The position numbers and the translations under genes were made by a program. Below are positions 52,475 through 62,052 of a stretch of 64,000 bases of DNA, piece after piece. The notes under the pieces are model-generated. The model did no database searches. It worked only from the letters and a program-made list of their open reading frames with translations, and had not been told where the DNA came from. This DNA is from Candidatus Brocadia pituitae (GTDB lineage Bacteria; Planctomycetota; Brocadiia; Brocadiales; Brocadiaceae): the NCBI GenBank assembly GCA_017347445.1, contig AP021856.1, positions 3,790,613 through 3,854,612 on the forward strand, given 5' to 3'. Every line of letters begins with the position of its first letter. Position 1 is the stretch's first letter.

Positions 52475-52863
52475 GATTTTTCTGCCAATATCTGTCTCTT
52501 CAGGAAATACTGCCAGTCGTAATAATACCTCAATGTCCTGTTTTCAAAATCCATTCTCATGTCCGCGTTTTTGTCTAAAAGTAAAATTCCCTCACTCACT
52601 ATTTTGAAACCAAAGACAGGGGGCAAATGATTATTGAGGACTGCAATCTGTACTGTCGAACCAACTGCCCTTGATAATTTTGCCTCAAGCTCAAATGCAG
52701 GCCAAAGCCCAAGATTTTCCAGTGGTTCAGAAAAATATACTGCTATATCCCAATCACTCTGCTGATTTGCATATTCTTTAGCCCTTGAACCAAAAAGATA
52801 CGCAAAGGATATTGATGATTGTTTACTCAAAATTTCTTTCAAGCGCTGAATATTATCTATCAT
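52471..52863 (-). CDS. MNT-type nucleotidyltransferase (MntA-like antitoxin)
   Basis: 130 residues. GSRAKEYANQQSDWDIAV with Gly25-Ser26 and Asp37/Asp39 is the minimal nucleotidyltransferase motif. MntA-type proteins AMPylate and silence HepT toxins. Overlaps the HEPN gene upstream by 4 bp. Confidence 0.85.
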   Translation of the reverse strand: MIDNIQRLKEILSKQSSISFAYLFGSRAKEYANQQSDWDIAVYFSEPLENLGLWPAFELEAKLSRAVGSTVQIAVLNNHLPPVFGFKIVSEGILLLDKNADMRMDFENRTLRYYYDWQYFLKRQILAEKS

Positions 52864-53267
52864 AAATAATTCTTTATAACGGCAATAAAATATTCGATAT
52901 CTTTAATGCCTGAGTTCAAAAATTTTTCCAACTCCGGTATTGTATCCTTTTGATAATCATGGGCAAGAAAGTTCCGTAATCCCGCAATATACACAAATTT
53001 ACTTGCAAACTCTTCTGAAATAATATGGTAGTCCCCAAGTTTATATATCGAATCGCTATAAGAGGACGCCTTTGGATAACCCTTTTTTATAATAAGGAGG
53101 TCTGCAATATCCAGGATAATTTCAGCACAGAGATATACAGAGCGTTCAACAATCTTTTTTGTTGCCAGGGAAGTTTTTAACGTACTCAGAAAATCAACTT
53201 TATTATCGATTAAATATTTACCCTCTTCCTTTAGCCTCTGAATTTTATTAAACAGGACACCATCCAT
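52860..53267 (-). CDS. HEPN-domain RNase (HepT-like toxin)
   Basis: 135 residues, DUF86 type. RNFLAHDY carries the HEPN catalytic pattern Arg98-x4-His103 followed by Tyr105, the residue AMPylated in HepT. Forms a pair with the adjacent MNT gene. Confidence 0.85.
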   Translation of the reverse strand: MDGVLFNKIQRLKEEGKYLIDNKVDFLSTLKTSLATKKIVERSVYLCAEIILDIADLLIIKKGYPKASSYSDSIYKLGDYHIISEEFASKFVYIAGLRNFLAHDYQKDTIPELEKFLNSGIKDIEYFIAVIKNYL

Positions 53268-53314
53268 TTATATTTTTTTCCTCTGCGTCCTTTGCGGTGA
53301 ACCAATTACGTATA

Positions 53315-53779
53315 TCAAATTAATTTAAGATACTTCCAAAGCTTTCGTATGGTATCACCAAGATACGGTGTTTCAATAACAGGAAACGACTTTCCCATCT
53401 TGTGTGAATACAATTCCTTTGCCATGACCTCTTTGAGAGAAAAAAGATCAAGGTCAAGCCCTTCCGTTAATTTTATTTCTTCAATTGGGATTGTCAAAGG
53501 ACAACAGAAAGCATGAGCATGAAGATTTTCCAGATCGGGAATTATGCTAAAACCCAGATTATACATTTCTGCTGGCCTGTAACCAATTTCTTCAAACAAC
53601 TCTCTTCTAAATGCCTCTTCCGGAGTCTCTCCTTCATCGATGGAACCGCCAAAAAATCCCCAACAACCGGGGAAATTTATCCCTTCTTTCATGTCCCGTA
53701 ATTGCATGAGTACTTTACCATGGATGTAAGGAAGAATGACTACCACTTCTTTAGGACTACTGTGTTTATCAGTGTTCAT
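53315..53779 (-). CDS. NUDIX hydrolase
   Basis: 154 residues. The Nudix box lies at residues 45-67 (GSIDEGETPEEAFRRELFEE). It hydrolyses a nucleoside diphosphate derivative, perhaps a sugar nucleotide given the locus. It stands alone between the HEPN gene and a radical SAM gene. Confidence 0.85.
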   Translation of the reverse strand: MNTDKHSSPKEVVVILPYIHGKVLMQLRDMKEGINFPGCWGFFGGSIDEGETPEEAFRRELFEEIGYRPAEMYNLGFSIIPDLENLHAHAFCCPLTIPIEEIKLTEGLDLDLFSLKEVMAKELYSHKMGKSFPVIETPYLGDTIRKLWKYLKLI

Positions 53780-53803
53780 CTGTGTCCCAATGCAGGATTT
53801 AAC

Positions 53804-54874
53804 TCAAACGAAATTTATATGTTTCACAGACGGATTTTTTATTTCCCACAAAAAACCATTAATCGCATTGGGTCGGCAATTTGGCGGACAGAGTTCTGGC
53901 GCATCCAATTCATTTTCTAAATATTTTTTTATTTTTTTCCTTCTGTCGCTAAACCATATCTCTTGAAACGTGTTTTCATGAATATTCCCAAAAACAAATT
54001 CTTTCTTGTCCCAATAAGGAAGACAGCTTGCAACGTCTCCCGATGAATTTAGAACGGAAATAAATGCCGTTCCATAGCAATGCTTGTATTTCCTCTTGCC
54101 GTAGTTTTCAAAAGACGCCCTCCTTGCTATTACGGAAAAATTTTCACCGGAGAGGCTTTCTGCCTGGTTCAGGGTATCTTCTATCTTATTCAGGTTGAAT
54201 TGCTCTTTCATGTGATATGATTGCAAATGGCTCTGCTGTACAAATGGTTTGATAACAAAATAATTAATCCCGGTTTCTCTTATTCTTTTTATGGCATCCA
54301 TTAAATAGTTGATATTTTCTGGTAATAATACATACTGAAGACCGATATCGGTTTCTAAATTGCCTTTCTTTTTTATTTTTGCAGCCATCTCCATATTCTT
54401 GACAACGGTATCAAAGACCTCTGGTTTAACATTGTGAATGGCGGCGTAATTTTCCCTTGAACCGCCATTAAAACTAATGCGTATAAAAGTAAGGGAAGGG
54501 AGAATCCTCGCTAACAGTTCTTCTTTTAAAAAGTGTGCATTCGTAAACAACCCAACGTCAATTCCTTTCATTTTAGAATGGACGATAAACTTGCCGATAT
54601 CCGGATGAAGTAATGGTTCCCCTTCTCCTGCATACAGCAGACTCTTTATTCCACAGGTTGCAATTTCATCGATAAATTTTATTAACCGGTTTGTTTCTAA
54701 TCTTTTATTAGGATGACCAATGTAATCATAAGCACAAAATATACACCTGTGGTTGCAATTCCCAATAGGACTTATCTCCATATATAAAGGGAAACAATCC
54801 CCTTCATAAATATAGCTGCGTACTCTATCAATATGGTAAATAAGCTTATGGTCATCAAAGAAATAGTTTTTCAT
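53804..54874 (-). CDS. Radical SAM/SPASM protein (3 of 7)
   Basis: About 356 residues from ATG 54874. CNHRCIFC (Cys40, 44, 47), AGEGEPLLHPD. SPASM-like end: CYGTAFISVLNSSGDVASC and CPPNCRPN. In-frame upstream codons overlap the previous gene, so I use the first ATG after its stop. Confidence 0.8.
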   Translation of the reverse strand: MKNYFFDDHKLIYHIDRVRSYIYEGDCFPLYMEISPIGNCNHRCIFCAYDYIGHPNKRLETNRLIKFIDEIATCGIKSLLYAGEGEPLLHPDIGKFIVHSKMKGIDVGLFTNAHFLKEELLARILPSLTFIRISFNGGSRENYAAIHNVKPEVFDTVVKNMEMAAKIKKKGNLETDIGLQYVLLPENINYLMDAIKRIRETGINYFVIKPFVQQSHLQSYHMKEQFNLNKIEDTLNQAESLSGENFSVIARRASFENYGKRKYKHCYGTAFISVLNSSGDVASCLPYWDKKEFVFGNIHENTFQEIWFSDRRKKIKKYLENELDAPELCPPNCRPNAINGFLWEIKNPSVKHINFV

Positions 54875-54896
54875 AATAAAATATGTTGCAACGTAT

Positions 54897-56486
54897 CTAT
54901 TTTTTGTTTCCTTGAGATGCGGATTTAGGAATATTGTTGAGAATTGTAAAACCAGCCCTTTCATAATCACGCACATCGGTAAATTGTCGCAGGCGGTCGC
55001 CGGCGATACTTTTCATTTTCTTTCTTTTTTCATTAAAAACTTCTTGCCAGACATCCCGACGTATTTGCTCCAATTCATCGGGGGTAGTATCAGGCAGTTT
55101 AATTTTTGCGGAAGAATACCGGTGTTTATTAACATCAAAACCATCCACAAATAAACCTTTCTGTATACACTCATCATAAACCGGCGTGCCGGGTAAAGGA
55201 GTAACAATTGATATGTAAAAATCGTCCACATCAAGGCTCTTTGCCAGATCAATCGTTTTTTGAATCTGCGCCCTGGTTTCTCCGGGGAAACCAATCATAA
55301 ATAATGCCCGTGTCTCAATACCCCTGCTTTTTAAGTATTCAATGGTTTTCGGGACCTGATCTACTTTTACTTTCTTGTCAATGAGAGAATTTTGAACACC
55401 CTGATCTGCCGCTTCAATAGCAATCTGAACCTTATAAAAATTAGCTTCTGCCATGAGGTCTACCATTTCACGATCGAGCGCATTTACTTCTGTTCCGCCC
55501 GGAACATGAAAGTAGATATCAGGGAATTCTTTCGCTATCATTTTTAAGAGTCTTTTCACCCGCGGCTTACTCACAAAAAAATTGTCATCCAGAAAAGCGA
55601 TTTCTCCCACTCCGTATTGAGAAACTAACCACCTGATTTCTCGAAGTACCTCTTCATTCTTCCGCATGCGATAACCACGGTAACCACTCATGAGAGGTGA
55701 AGTGCAAAAGTAACATGCGTGAGGGCATCCACGGGTGCTGATCATCACAGCGTGTCTTTTCCGCACAACATCTCCGCCTCCGATGCGTACGTCCGAGTTC
55801 CAATAATCCTCCAAAGGAAAGATGTTCCACGCCGGAAATGGTAATTTGTCTAAATCATCAGGAATGCCTGCGTTTTTAAGAGTATAATAATTCCATCCCA
55901 TACCTTGCGTAACCGGTGTGTGCCTTAAAAGGGTGTCTTTTATCTCTCCACTTTCCCGATAGTATAAATTAGGGACTTTCTTGCGAGGGAGACGACCATT
56001 CAAGCTCTCTAAAAAAAAGACCATAGATTGGTCTGACTCTGCAACGATCACATAATCCACGTATTCACATTTCATGACGTCCTCCGGCGCTCCACTCGGA
56101 TGTTGTCCGCCAAGCACAATGGGGATATGCGGAAAATGTCTCTTTATTATTTCACAGAGTTCGAAGACCTCTAAAATTAAGAAGGAAAATAACACGCTGA
56201 TTCCTATGATATCCGGCTTTGCCTTTTCAATCCGCGCAAGAATATCTTCCGTACTCAAACCATACAGAATAGATTGATTTTTGAAAATCTCATTTTTATA
56301 ACCTTCAGCAAGGATGTCCATAACCTGCACCTCGTATCCGTTCTGCAAAAGATTTGCAGCAATATATGCCAATCCTAACGGCGGCGTGCAATGTTTTCGG
56401 TGCGCTGGAGTACCATCCGGAAGTACATACACTTTTCCGGGGGGATTGATCAGTAATACCTTATGAATCGGACCATGTGTTGCCAT
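54897..56486 (-). CDS. B12-binding radical SAM protein (4 of 7)
   Basis: 529 residues. An N-terminal cobalamin-binding-like domain (VLLINPPG, PPLGLAYIAANLLQNGYEVQ) is followed by the radical SAM core with CPHACYFC (Cys254, 258, 261) and FLDDNFF. Class B methyltransferases and hopanoid/bacteriochlorophyll enzymes share this build. It may methylate or rearrange a sugar or lipid. It starts 3 bp after the FkbM gene stop. Confidence 0.82.
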   Translation of the reverse strand: MATHGPIHKVLLINPPGKVYVLPDGTPAHRKHCTPPLGLAYIAANLLQNGYEVQVMDILAEGYKNEIFKNQSILYGLSTEDILARIEKAKPDIIGISVLFSFLILEVFELCEIIKRHFPHIPIVLGGQHPSGAPEDVMKCEYVDYVIVAESDQSMVFFLESLNGRLPRKKVPNLYYRESGEIKDTLLRHTPVTQGMGWNYYTLKNAGIPDDLDKLPFPAWNIFPLEDYWNSDVRIGGGDVVRKRHAVMISTRGCPHACYFCTSPLMSGYRGYRMRKNEEVLREIRWLVSQYGVGEIAFLDDNFFVSKPRVKRLLKMIAKEFPDIYFHVPGGTEVNALDREMVDLMAEANFYKVQIAIEAADQGVQNSLIDKKVKVDQVPKTIEYLKSRGIETRALFMIGFPGETRAQIQKTIDLAKSLDVDDFYISIVTPLPGTPVYDECIQKGLFVDGFDVNKHRYSSAKIKLPDTTPDELEQIRRDVWQEVFNEKRKKMKSIAGDRLRQFTDVRDYERAGFTILNNIPKSASQGNKK

Positions 56487-56489
56487 CCT

Positions 56490-57392
56490 TTATCCTCTCG
56501 TGAAGATATAATTTATGGTGTCTTCAAATTTCTTTGGCGCTTTTGCCTTTGTGGCTTTGTAAACGGAAAATCCCTTTTGCTCTAAGATATTCATCACCCT
56601 TTTATGCTCATCAAAGTGAGCAAACAATTCTATATAGATTTCCTTTATGTGATTCAGCGTCTTATCCATTCCCTCTATTACATTCAATTCATTGGTATCA
56701 ACATCAATTTTTACTTTTGTGGGTAAAGGTATGCGAAAAAGTTCTATGCTATCGTCTACCCTCATACAGAGGGTATCCTGAATAAACATATTCTTATCAT
56801 CTTCAAGAAAGATCGATCTTCTGCCAATACTATTGATAGCCCCACCTTTCGTAAACTCCCGGATATAAAATGGTTTTATCTTCGTTTCTCTGTCACAGGC
56901 CAGGGGCAAGGGAACACACTGCTGACTTAACCCATTTTTGTAAAGATTTGCATAAAGCAATTGAACGTTATTTATTTCTGGTTCAAAGGCATATACCTTA
57001 ATACCTTTCGTTTTTGCTGCATAGAGTGAATAATTACCCACGTTAGCGCCAATATCATAAAAAATATCATCTTTCTTAAAACTGTCTATCCAGGTAATAA
57101 TTTCTGATTCTTCGGTTAATAAGGTTTTTGCCCTCCATACGAGCCTGCCGTGACCCGTACAAAAAATCAAATCCTCGCCGTTGGGAAGCTTTATACGTAT
57201 TGTCGGATCGAGCATTTGTTGCATTTCAACCATAAAACGACGGTTGCTGTTCAGCCCCAGTACGGAGACCGCAATTTTCGCGAGATATCTCAAGGTCTTT
57301 ATAAAAAGATTTGGTTGATACCCAAATTGGCCGCTTTTATGCGCATCGGGTGATGGATAAAGAAATTTGTCGATTTTTTCTTTTATGCTCAT
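56490..57392 (-). CDS. FkbM-family methyltransferase
   Basis: 300 residues. AdoMet motif YDIGANVGNYSLYAAKTKGI, then VYAFEPEINNVQLL and the acidic KVKIDVDTNELNVIEGMD, all typical of FkbM sugar O-methyltransferases. It is 3 bp from the B12 radical SAM gene, suggesting that one glycan is methylated twice or that the two act in sequence. Confidence 0.8.
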   Translation of the reverse strand: MSIKEKIDKFLYPSPDAHKSGQFGYQPNLFIKTLRYLAKIAVSVLGLNSNRRFMVEMQQMLDPTIRIKLPNGEDLIFCTGHGRLVWRAKTLLTEESEIITWIDSFKKDDIFYDIGANVGNYSLYAAKTKGIKVYAFEPEINNVQLLYANLYKNGLSQQCVPLPLACDRETKIKPFYIREFTKGGAINSIGRRSIFLEDDKNMFIQDTLCMRVDDSIELFRIPLPTKVKIDVDTNELNVIEGMDKTLNHIKEIYIELFAHFDEHKRVMNILEQKGFSVYKATKAKAPKKFEDTINYIFTRG

Positions 57393-57422
57393 AGATTCAG
57401 GTACATAAGGGACTAGGATATC

Positions 57423-58529
57423 CTACAGCTGTTCAAAAAGTCTGATACAATTTTTTATCACGACATCCATATTGTCATAGTGATAATTCCCCATTCTGCC
57501 TATCGAAAATACCTGGTCGGGCAATTCATCTTTATATCTCTTTGCCTTGTTTATCTCCGACATGATTGGGTACGGATATAATTTGTTATGAAATGAAGGC
57601 GTTTCAATAAGAATCAGGGTATGCGGTGATTGGTATCCGGTAAGCAGTTTGTATTCGAAAATTCTGGTATATGGTTCATCATTGGCATAGTGTATGAAAT
57701 AGTAGGGTTCTGGAGTGATACGTTCGATAGGGAGTATCACTTTCAAAAAGTCGCGACCGATATAAGGTAATTCACCGTATTGATAATCAAAAAGCATATC
57801 CGGTGAAATCGTTGATACAATGACATCTCCTGTCATCCACTCATTCTTTACCCACACCTTTTTCTTTTGTATATCAAACTTTTCAACGGCGGTATGAAAA
57901 ATAACCGTGCATCCCTCTACGCATTTTTCAAAATAGCTATTGTATCCATCAGGTTCCGTAGGATACGCCACGATTTTTTTCCCTTCAAAACATGCCTTTG
58001 AGCCTGTTTTCAGCGCCACCCCTTTGGGTGAAAAGGTGAACTCATCAAGTATCTTGTTATTTTTTATCTTCCACATCTTCTTTGAGTACGTGTTGATAAA
58101 TTTATGGTAAAGGGTTTTACCAACGGAATATGTCCAATACTCCTCAAAATCTCTTGCAGTCGAGACGTCGGGCCGGTTCTGTAATTCTTCATGTATCTTT
58201 TCTTTGTCAGGCATGAACTCGATTTCATCTTTATGAATCGGATACGTATAAAATGCATTATCCCCTCCGACAAAGGTCATATTATAGTGCTTCAGCTCCC
58301 TTAATTTTAAATAGTTGCTCATATAGTCCCACACATGTGTATCGCCAACATCCACCAGCAAATGGTGAGGGCCATAGGTATAAGGGTGTCCGTAATAAAA
58401 AAACGTTCGGCATCCTCCGCCCAATACATCGCTCTTTTCAAAGATGGTAACGCTGAATCCTTTTTGTTTTAACATGTTTGCGGCGGTACAGCCGGCAAAT
58501 CCGCCACCAATGATTAAGGCCTTTTTCAT
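57423..58529 (-). CDS. glf: UDP-galactopyranose mutase-like flavoprotein
   Basis: 368 residues. The FAD loop IIGGGFAGCTAANMLKQKGF (GGGFAG at 8-13), GPHHLLVDVGDTHVWDYMSN and INTYSKKMWKI follow the UGM layout. It converts UDP-galactopyranose to UDP-galactofuranose for surface glycans. It could also act on a related sugar, as the active-site residues cannot be checked here. Confidence 0.78.
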   Translation of the reverse strand: MKKALIIGGGFAGCTAANMLKQKGFSVTIFEKSDVLGGGCRTFFYYGHPYTYGPHHLLVDVGDTHVWDYMSNYLKLRELKHYNMTFVGGDNAFYTYPIHKDEIEFMPDKEKIHEELQNRPDVSTARDFEEYWTYSVGKTLYHKFINTYSKKMWKIKNNKILDEFTFSPKGVALKTGSKACFEGKKIVAYPTEPDGYNSYFEKCVEGCTVIFHTAVEKFDIQKKKVWVKNEWMTGDVIVSTISPDMLFDYQYGELPYIGRDFLKVILPIERITPEPYYFIHYANDEPYTRIFEYKLLTGYQSPHTLILIETPSFHNKLYPYPIMSEINKAKRYKDELPDQVFSIGRMGNYHYDNMDVVIKNCIRLFEQL

Positions 58530-58590
58530 AAGTCAGAAACCTTTGCTAGAACTTGTCGGAAAAGAATAGGAATATTTTTTAAAGATATCA

Positions 58591-59649
58591 TTATCTATAG
58601 CAATATCTGCATACTTGTGGTATTTCGCCACTCAAATGCGCCTCTCTGAACTGAACGTACCGTTGTGAATTCCAAATATCTTCAAAGGTATTATTTAAGA
58701 TTCCAAAATGAAACGTGTCGGGGTTTGCTATCATGCAACACGGAACAACCTTCTTGTCTGAAGATATATACGCCCTCTCAAACGGCCAGGGGCACAGATT
58801 TGTTTGTGAATATTTGTCGCTGATATCCCAGAAGGTTACGTTAACGCCTAAATTGCGGGCATTGTCAAGCAGTTTTTCCACGTCATCTTCCCGGAAATAT
58901 CCGATCTTTTTACGGGTGTTTTTATCCGTCAACCGGCTATTGCCCCAGCCATGCACATCCAGGATAATAGCGACCCTTTTAAACCCAAGCTCTCTGGCGA
59001 ATGCCGGAAAGCGATGCAGCTCTTTTTCGTTGTCTTTTTGAAGCAAGACCCACATCCTGGTTTTATCAATCCCCAGGCTGTCACAATAGTCGTTGATACG
59101 TTTAGAGTTTTTCATCATAACTTCAAAATTTGCGTTAATCCGTATCCTTTCATAGGTATCCTTTGTTGTCCCGTCAACCGAGATCTGAACTTCGTCTATA
59201 CCCGCGTCAATGATCCTTTTATAATTTTCTTTTTTATCAAGCACCGTTGCGTTGGTTGATGTGCGCACCCATATCTCTTTCCTGCTGGCATATTCTACCA
59301 TCCTGATAAAATCTTTTCCCAAAAATGGCTCACCCATCCCCTGAATTTTCAGCTCAATAAGGCCAAATTGTTCATCGAGTATGCGTTTAAAATCTTCAAA
59401 CGTCATGTCCTCACCTCTTTTCAGGGATTCCCATGAGCTTACCTGGCACATATCACATTTGAGATTACACCTGCTCACATTTTCAATGTCCAGTTTTATC
59501 GGCATGTAATCTACATCTGGCCTTTTCAGACTCTTTTTATACTTTAAAAAGTTTTCATGTCTCTCAGGATATTTTTGAAACCCTGCTTGTAATTTCTTGT
59601 TATATGCCTCCAAATCCGGAGCAGGTTTTGGAAATTCAACGGTTTTCAT
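58591..59649 (-). CDS. Radical SAM/SPASM protein (5 of 7)
   Basis: About 352 residues from ATG 59649 (GAGGGA upstream; GTG 59664 is also possible). CNLKCDMC cluster, then GMGEPFLGKDF. SPASM C-terminus: CPWPFERAYISSDKKVVPCC and CRYC. The 5' end overlaps the epimerase gene by about 14 bp, so they are cotranscribed. Confidence 0.8.
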   Translation of the reverse strand: MKTVEFPKPAPDLEAYNKKLQAGFQKYPERHENFLKYKKSLKRPDVDYMPIKLDIENVSRCNLKCDMCQVSSWESLKRGEDMTFEDFKRILDEQFGLIELKIQGMGEPFLGKDFIRMVEYASRKEIWVRTSTNATVLDKKENYKRIIDAGIDEVQISVDGTTKDTYERIRINANFEVMMKNSKRINDYCDSLGIDKTRMWVLLQKDNEKELHRFPAFARELGFKRVAIILDVHGWGNSRLTDKNTRKKIGYFREDDVEKLLDNARNLGVNVTFWDISDKYSQTNLCPWPFERAYISSDKKVVPCCMIANPDTFHFGILNNTFEDIWNSQRYVQFREAHLSGEIPQVCRYCYR

Positions 59650-60505
59650 CTTTTCCCTCGCCACCTGATAACATCTCTTTTAGATATAATGCCAGAGAAT
59701 CTTTCACATCCATCGGATGATACATATTCAAAAGTTTTTTGTTTGAAATCACGTGGGCAACTGTATTTCTCTGCTCTTTTATTTCCAGAGAGGACCGGGA
59801 AAAAAGCTTGTTTTTCATGAATTCAACAATGTCCTGAGACGTGGTAATCCCACTTGCGCATACGTTAAAGGCATCATTTTTGTAATATCTGGTTGTAGAA
59901 ATCTGTCTGATTATCCCGTAAACATCGCAGGCATGAACGACGTGGTTATAAGGTGCATTATATATTACCAGAGGGTCATTTTTTTTTAATTTCGTGTAAA
60001 TATTATCAATCCACCCGTGGGAACCAACGGCAATAACACCCGGCATTCTGAGCGAAATTGTGGGTATGGTTTCCTGTAAAAGTTTTTCCCCGAAATATTT
60101 GGTTTGTCCATATAATTCAGGATTGATTATATCCGTATTTTCCGTTGCTACTTCTTCCCGTATTTCACCATAGACCTTCATGGAAGAAGCATAAACAACA
60201 ACTCCTGGCTGTAATTCTGCTGCCATTTTACTGACGTGGTAGGTCAGCAAAATATTGGAGTGTAAATACTCTGCAGCCGGTTTGTTTAATAAAGACTGCG
60301 CAGCCATATGGATGATGATGTCCACAGGTGTTATATCCAGTTTATAAGGGTTTTTGCTTAAATCGTGAGCTAACCAGGAAAAGTTGTAATGAACGATATT
60401 GGGGTTAGTTCTTGAAATGCCGATAACCTTATGCCCGTCTGCCAGAAGTTTCTTGATAAGGTATTTTGCTATATAACTACTACATCCCGTAACTAAAAAA
60501 ATCAT
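59636..60505 (-). CDS. NAD-dependent epimerase/dehydratase (SDR)
   Basis: 289 residues. VTGCSSYIAKYLIKKLLADG is the NAD-binding glycine motif (slightly unusual, GxxxxIA). YGQTKYFGEKLL holds the catalytic Tyr-x3-Lys. It modifies a nucleotide-sugar. Overlaps the upstream WbuC-like gene by 4 bp. Confidence 0.82.
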   Translation of the reverse strand: MIFLVTGCSSYIAKYLIKKLLADGHKVIGISRTNPNIVHYNFSWLAHDLSKNPYKLDITPVDIIIHMAAQSLLNKPAAEYLHSNILLTYHVSKMAAELQPGVVVYASSMKVYGEIREEVATENTDIINPELYGQTKYFGEKLLQETIPTISLRMPGVIAVGSHGWIDNIYTKLKKNDPLVIYNAPYNHVVHACDVYGIIRQISTTRYYKNDAFNVCASGITTSQDIVEFMKNKLFSRSSLEIKEQRNTVAHVISNKKLLNMYHPMDVKDSLALYLKEMLSGGEGKDENR

Positions 60506-61044
60506 ATCCCCAGTTTCGTTCTCAGCAGATTATCCAAAAACATTTTTACCAACTCTTTATTATCACCTGATGGTGCCCATGGAGCGAAAATACTATCTCC
60601 TTCACGAATGAAGGGACCTATTTTACTCTCGTGAAAGATAACAAGATCACTGGTTGGAATAGACATATGGTAATAGTTTTTTTCAAATCTATACAAAAAA
60701 TTCCTTTCCAGAGACATATCGCATCGCCTTATGACCTTTCCCGCTTCATCAAAAATAAAAACTGCCTGTGTCCCTTCTATTAGTTGATAAGCTTCGGCTT
60801 TTATCAGGTGTTTGTGAGGTCTTACATACGCGCCTTTATGCTGTAAAATAATCATATTATGCAGGTCTGATGCCGGTGATTGGTGCATTGAGATGCGCAC
60901 ATCTCTTTTTTCACTCCGGGCGATCTTCTTTAACTCATTCGTAATATCTTTGGTTAAAGAAACAGCTTCATCTTTACAAAAGAAAGACAAGGATTTTGCA
61001 TTTTTGTCCTGTACGATAAAAGGATATTGAGAAAAGTATTCCAT
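60502..61044 (-). CDS. WbuC-like cupin metalloprotein
   Basis: 180 residues. Cupin strands with RPHKHLIKAEAYQLIEGTQA carrying the His-x-His...Glu metal ligands, and an MSIPTSDLVIFHESKIGPF segment typical of the WbuC family found in O-antigen loci. The role is unknown, perhaps sugar isomerisation. It is 3 bp downstream of a radical SAM gene. Confidence 0.75.
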   Translation of the reverse strand: MEYFSQYPFIVQDKNAKSLSFFCKDEAVSLTKDITNELKKIARSEKRDVRISMHQSPASDLHNMIILQHKGAYVRPHKHLIKAEAYQLIEGTQAVFIFDEAGKVIRRCDMSLERNFLYRFEKNYYHMSIPTSDLVIFHESKIGPFIREGDSIFAPWAPSGDNKELVKMFLDNLLRTKLGI

Positions 61045-61046
61045 GT

Positions 61047-61988
61047 TTAATTAAAACTCCGTTTCGATTCTTCCGTATCCCACAACCTGCATCCTTTGCA
61101 AAAACCAAACTCATCCCGTAATCCCTGCAGATGCAATTCTCTAAAATTCCTGAAGTGAATCCCATTCTGCCAGACGTTTTTGATGTCTTGTTCGTTAATA
61201 TTGCCATTGACGAATTTAAAATCATAGTCCAGGGGACATATCGTGACATCACCGTTATGCCGTATAATCATGGTTGAAAAGGTTGATGTACAGGGCGTAC
61301 TGAGCTTATTCATTTCTTTTACCGCTGTATAATTTTCTAAGGTATTTGCCCAGCTATGGACATTTTTTGCATGAACACTATCCTGCCTTTGCAAAACGCT
61401 TCTCCAATATCTACCCCATTCTTCTACTTCCGCCAGATTTTCCTGTTGGATAACCATACGGACTCTGATTTTTACCTTCGATACTGCGCTATCTCTTAAC
61501 TTAATAAACTGAAGTACATTGTCAACGATCTTTTCAAATTTCAGTCCTTCCCGTATCTTCTCAAAGGTTTCCTTTTTCAGTCCATCTATGGAAAACATAA
61601 TCTCATCCAATCCACACTCGAGAAGAGACACTGCCCTTTTTTTCGTCAAAAGCGCCGCATTTGTTGAAAAGGTGATATGTCTGATGCCGCCTTTTTTTAA
61701 ATAGGCTATTTTCTCCTCTAACTTCTTATCCATCAAAGGCTCACCGTCCCTGCATAGATTTACCGTTCTCACCATATCCTTGTACTGAATGAGTTCATCT
61801 GCCATTTTTTTAAACAAGGTATCGCTCATAAATGGATCGCCGTTCCTATGCCAATTATTAACCGTACACATCCTGCAAGACGCATTGCATGCATTTATCG
61901 TCTCAATTTCGTAGTACATAGGAAATCGCAGGTAGTCTTCAAACGTATCCAGTTTGAGTTTTTGTTTTAAAAATGTGATGTTATCCAT
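61047..61988 (-). CDS. Radical SAM/SPASM protein (6 of 7)
   Basis: 313 residues. CNASCRMC (Cys34, 38, 41), then CRDGEPLMDKKLE. SPASM-like end CTSTFSTMIIRHNGDVTICP and CKGC. It forms a tight unit with the WbuC-like, epimerase and next radical SAM genes. Confidence 0.8.
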   Translation of the reverse strand: MDNITFLKQKLKLDTFEDYLRFPMYYEIETINACNASCRMCTVNNWHRNGDPFMSDTLFKKMADELIQYKDMVRTVNLCRDGEPLMDKKLEEKIAYLKKGGIRHITFSTNAALLTKKRAVSLLECGLDEIMFSIDGLKKETFEKIREGLKFEKIVDNVLQFIKLRDSAVSKVKIRVRMVIQQENLAEVEEWGRYWRSVLQRQDSVHAKNVHSWANTLENYTAVKEMNKLSTPCTSTFSTMIIRHNGDVTICPLDYDFKFVNGNINEQDIKNVWQNGIHFRNFRELHLQGLRDEFGFCKGCRLWDTEESKRSFN

Positions 61989-62052
61989 TTTCTTTCAGAC
62001 AAACACAAATGATTCTCTAACGTTTTTTATGCAAATCCTAATTAATTTCCCA

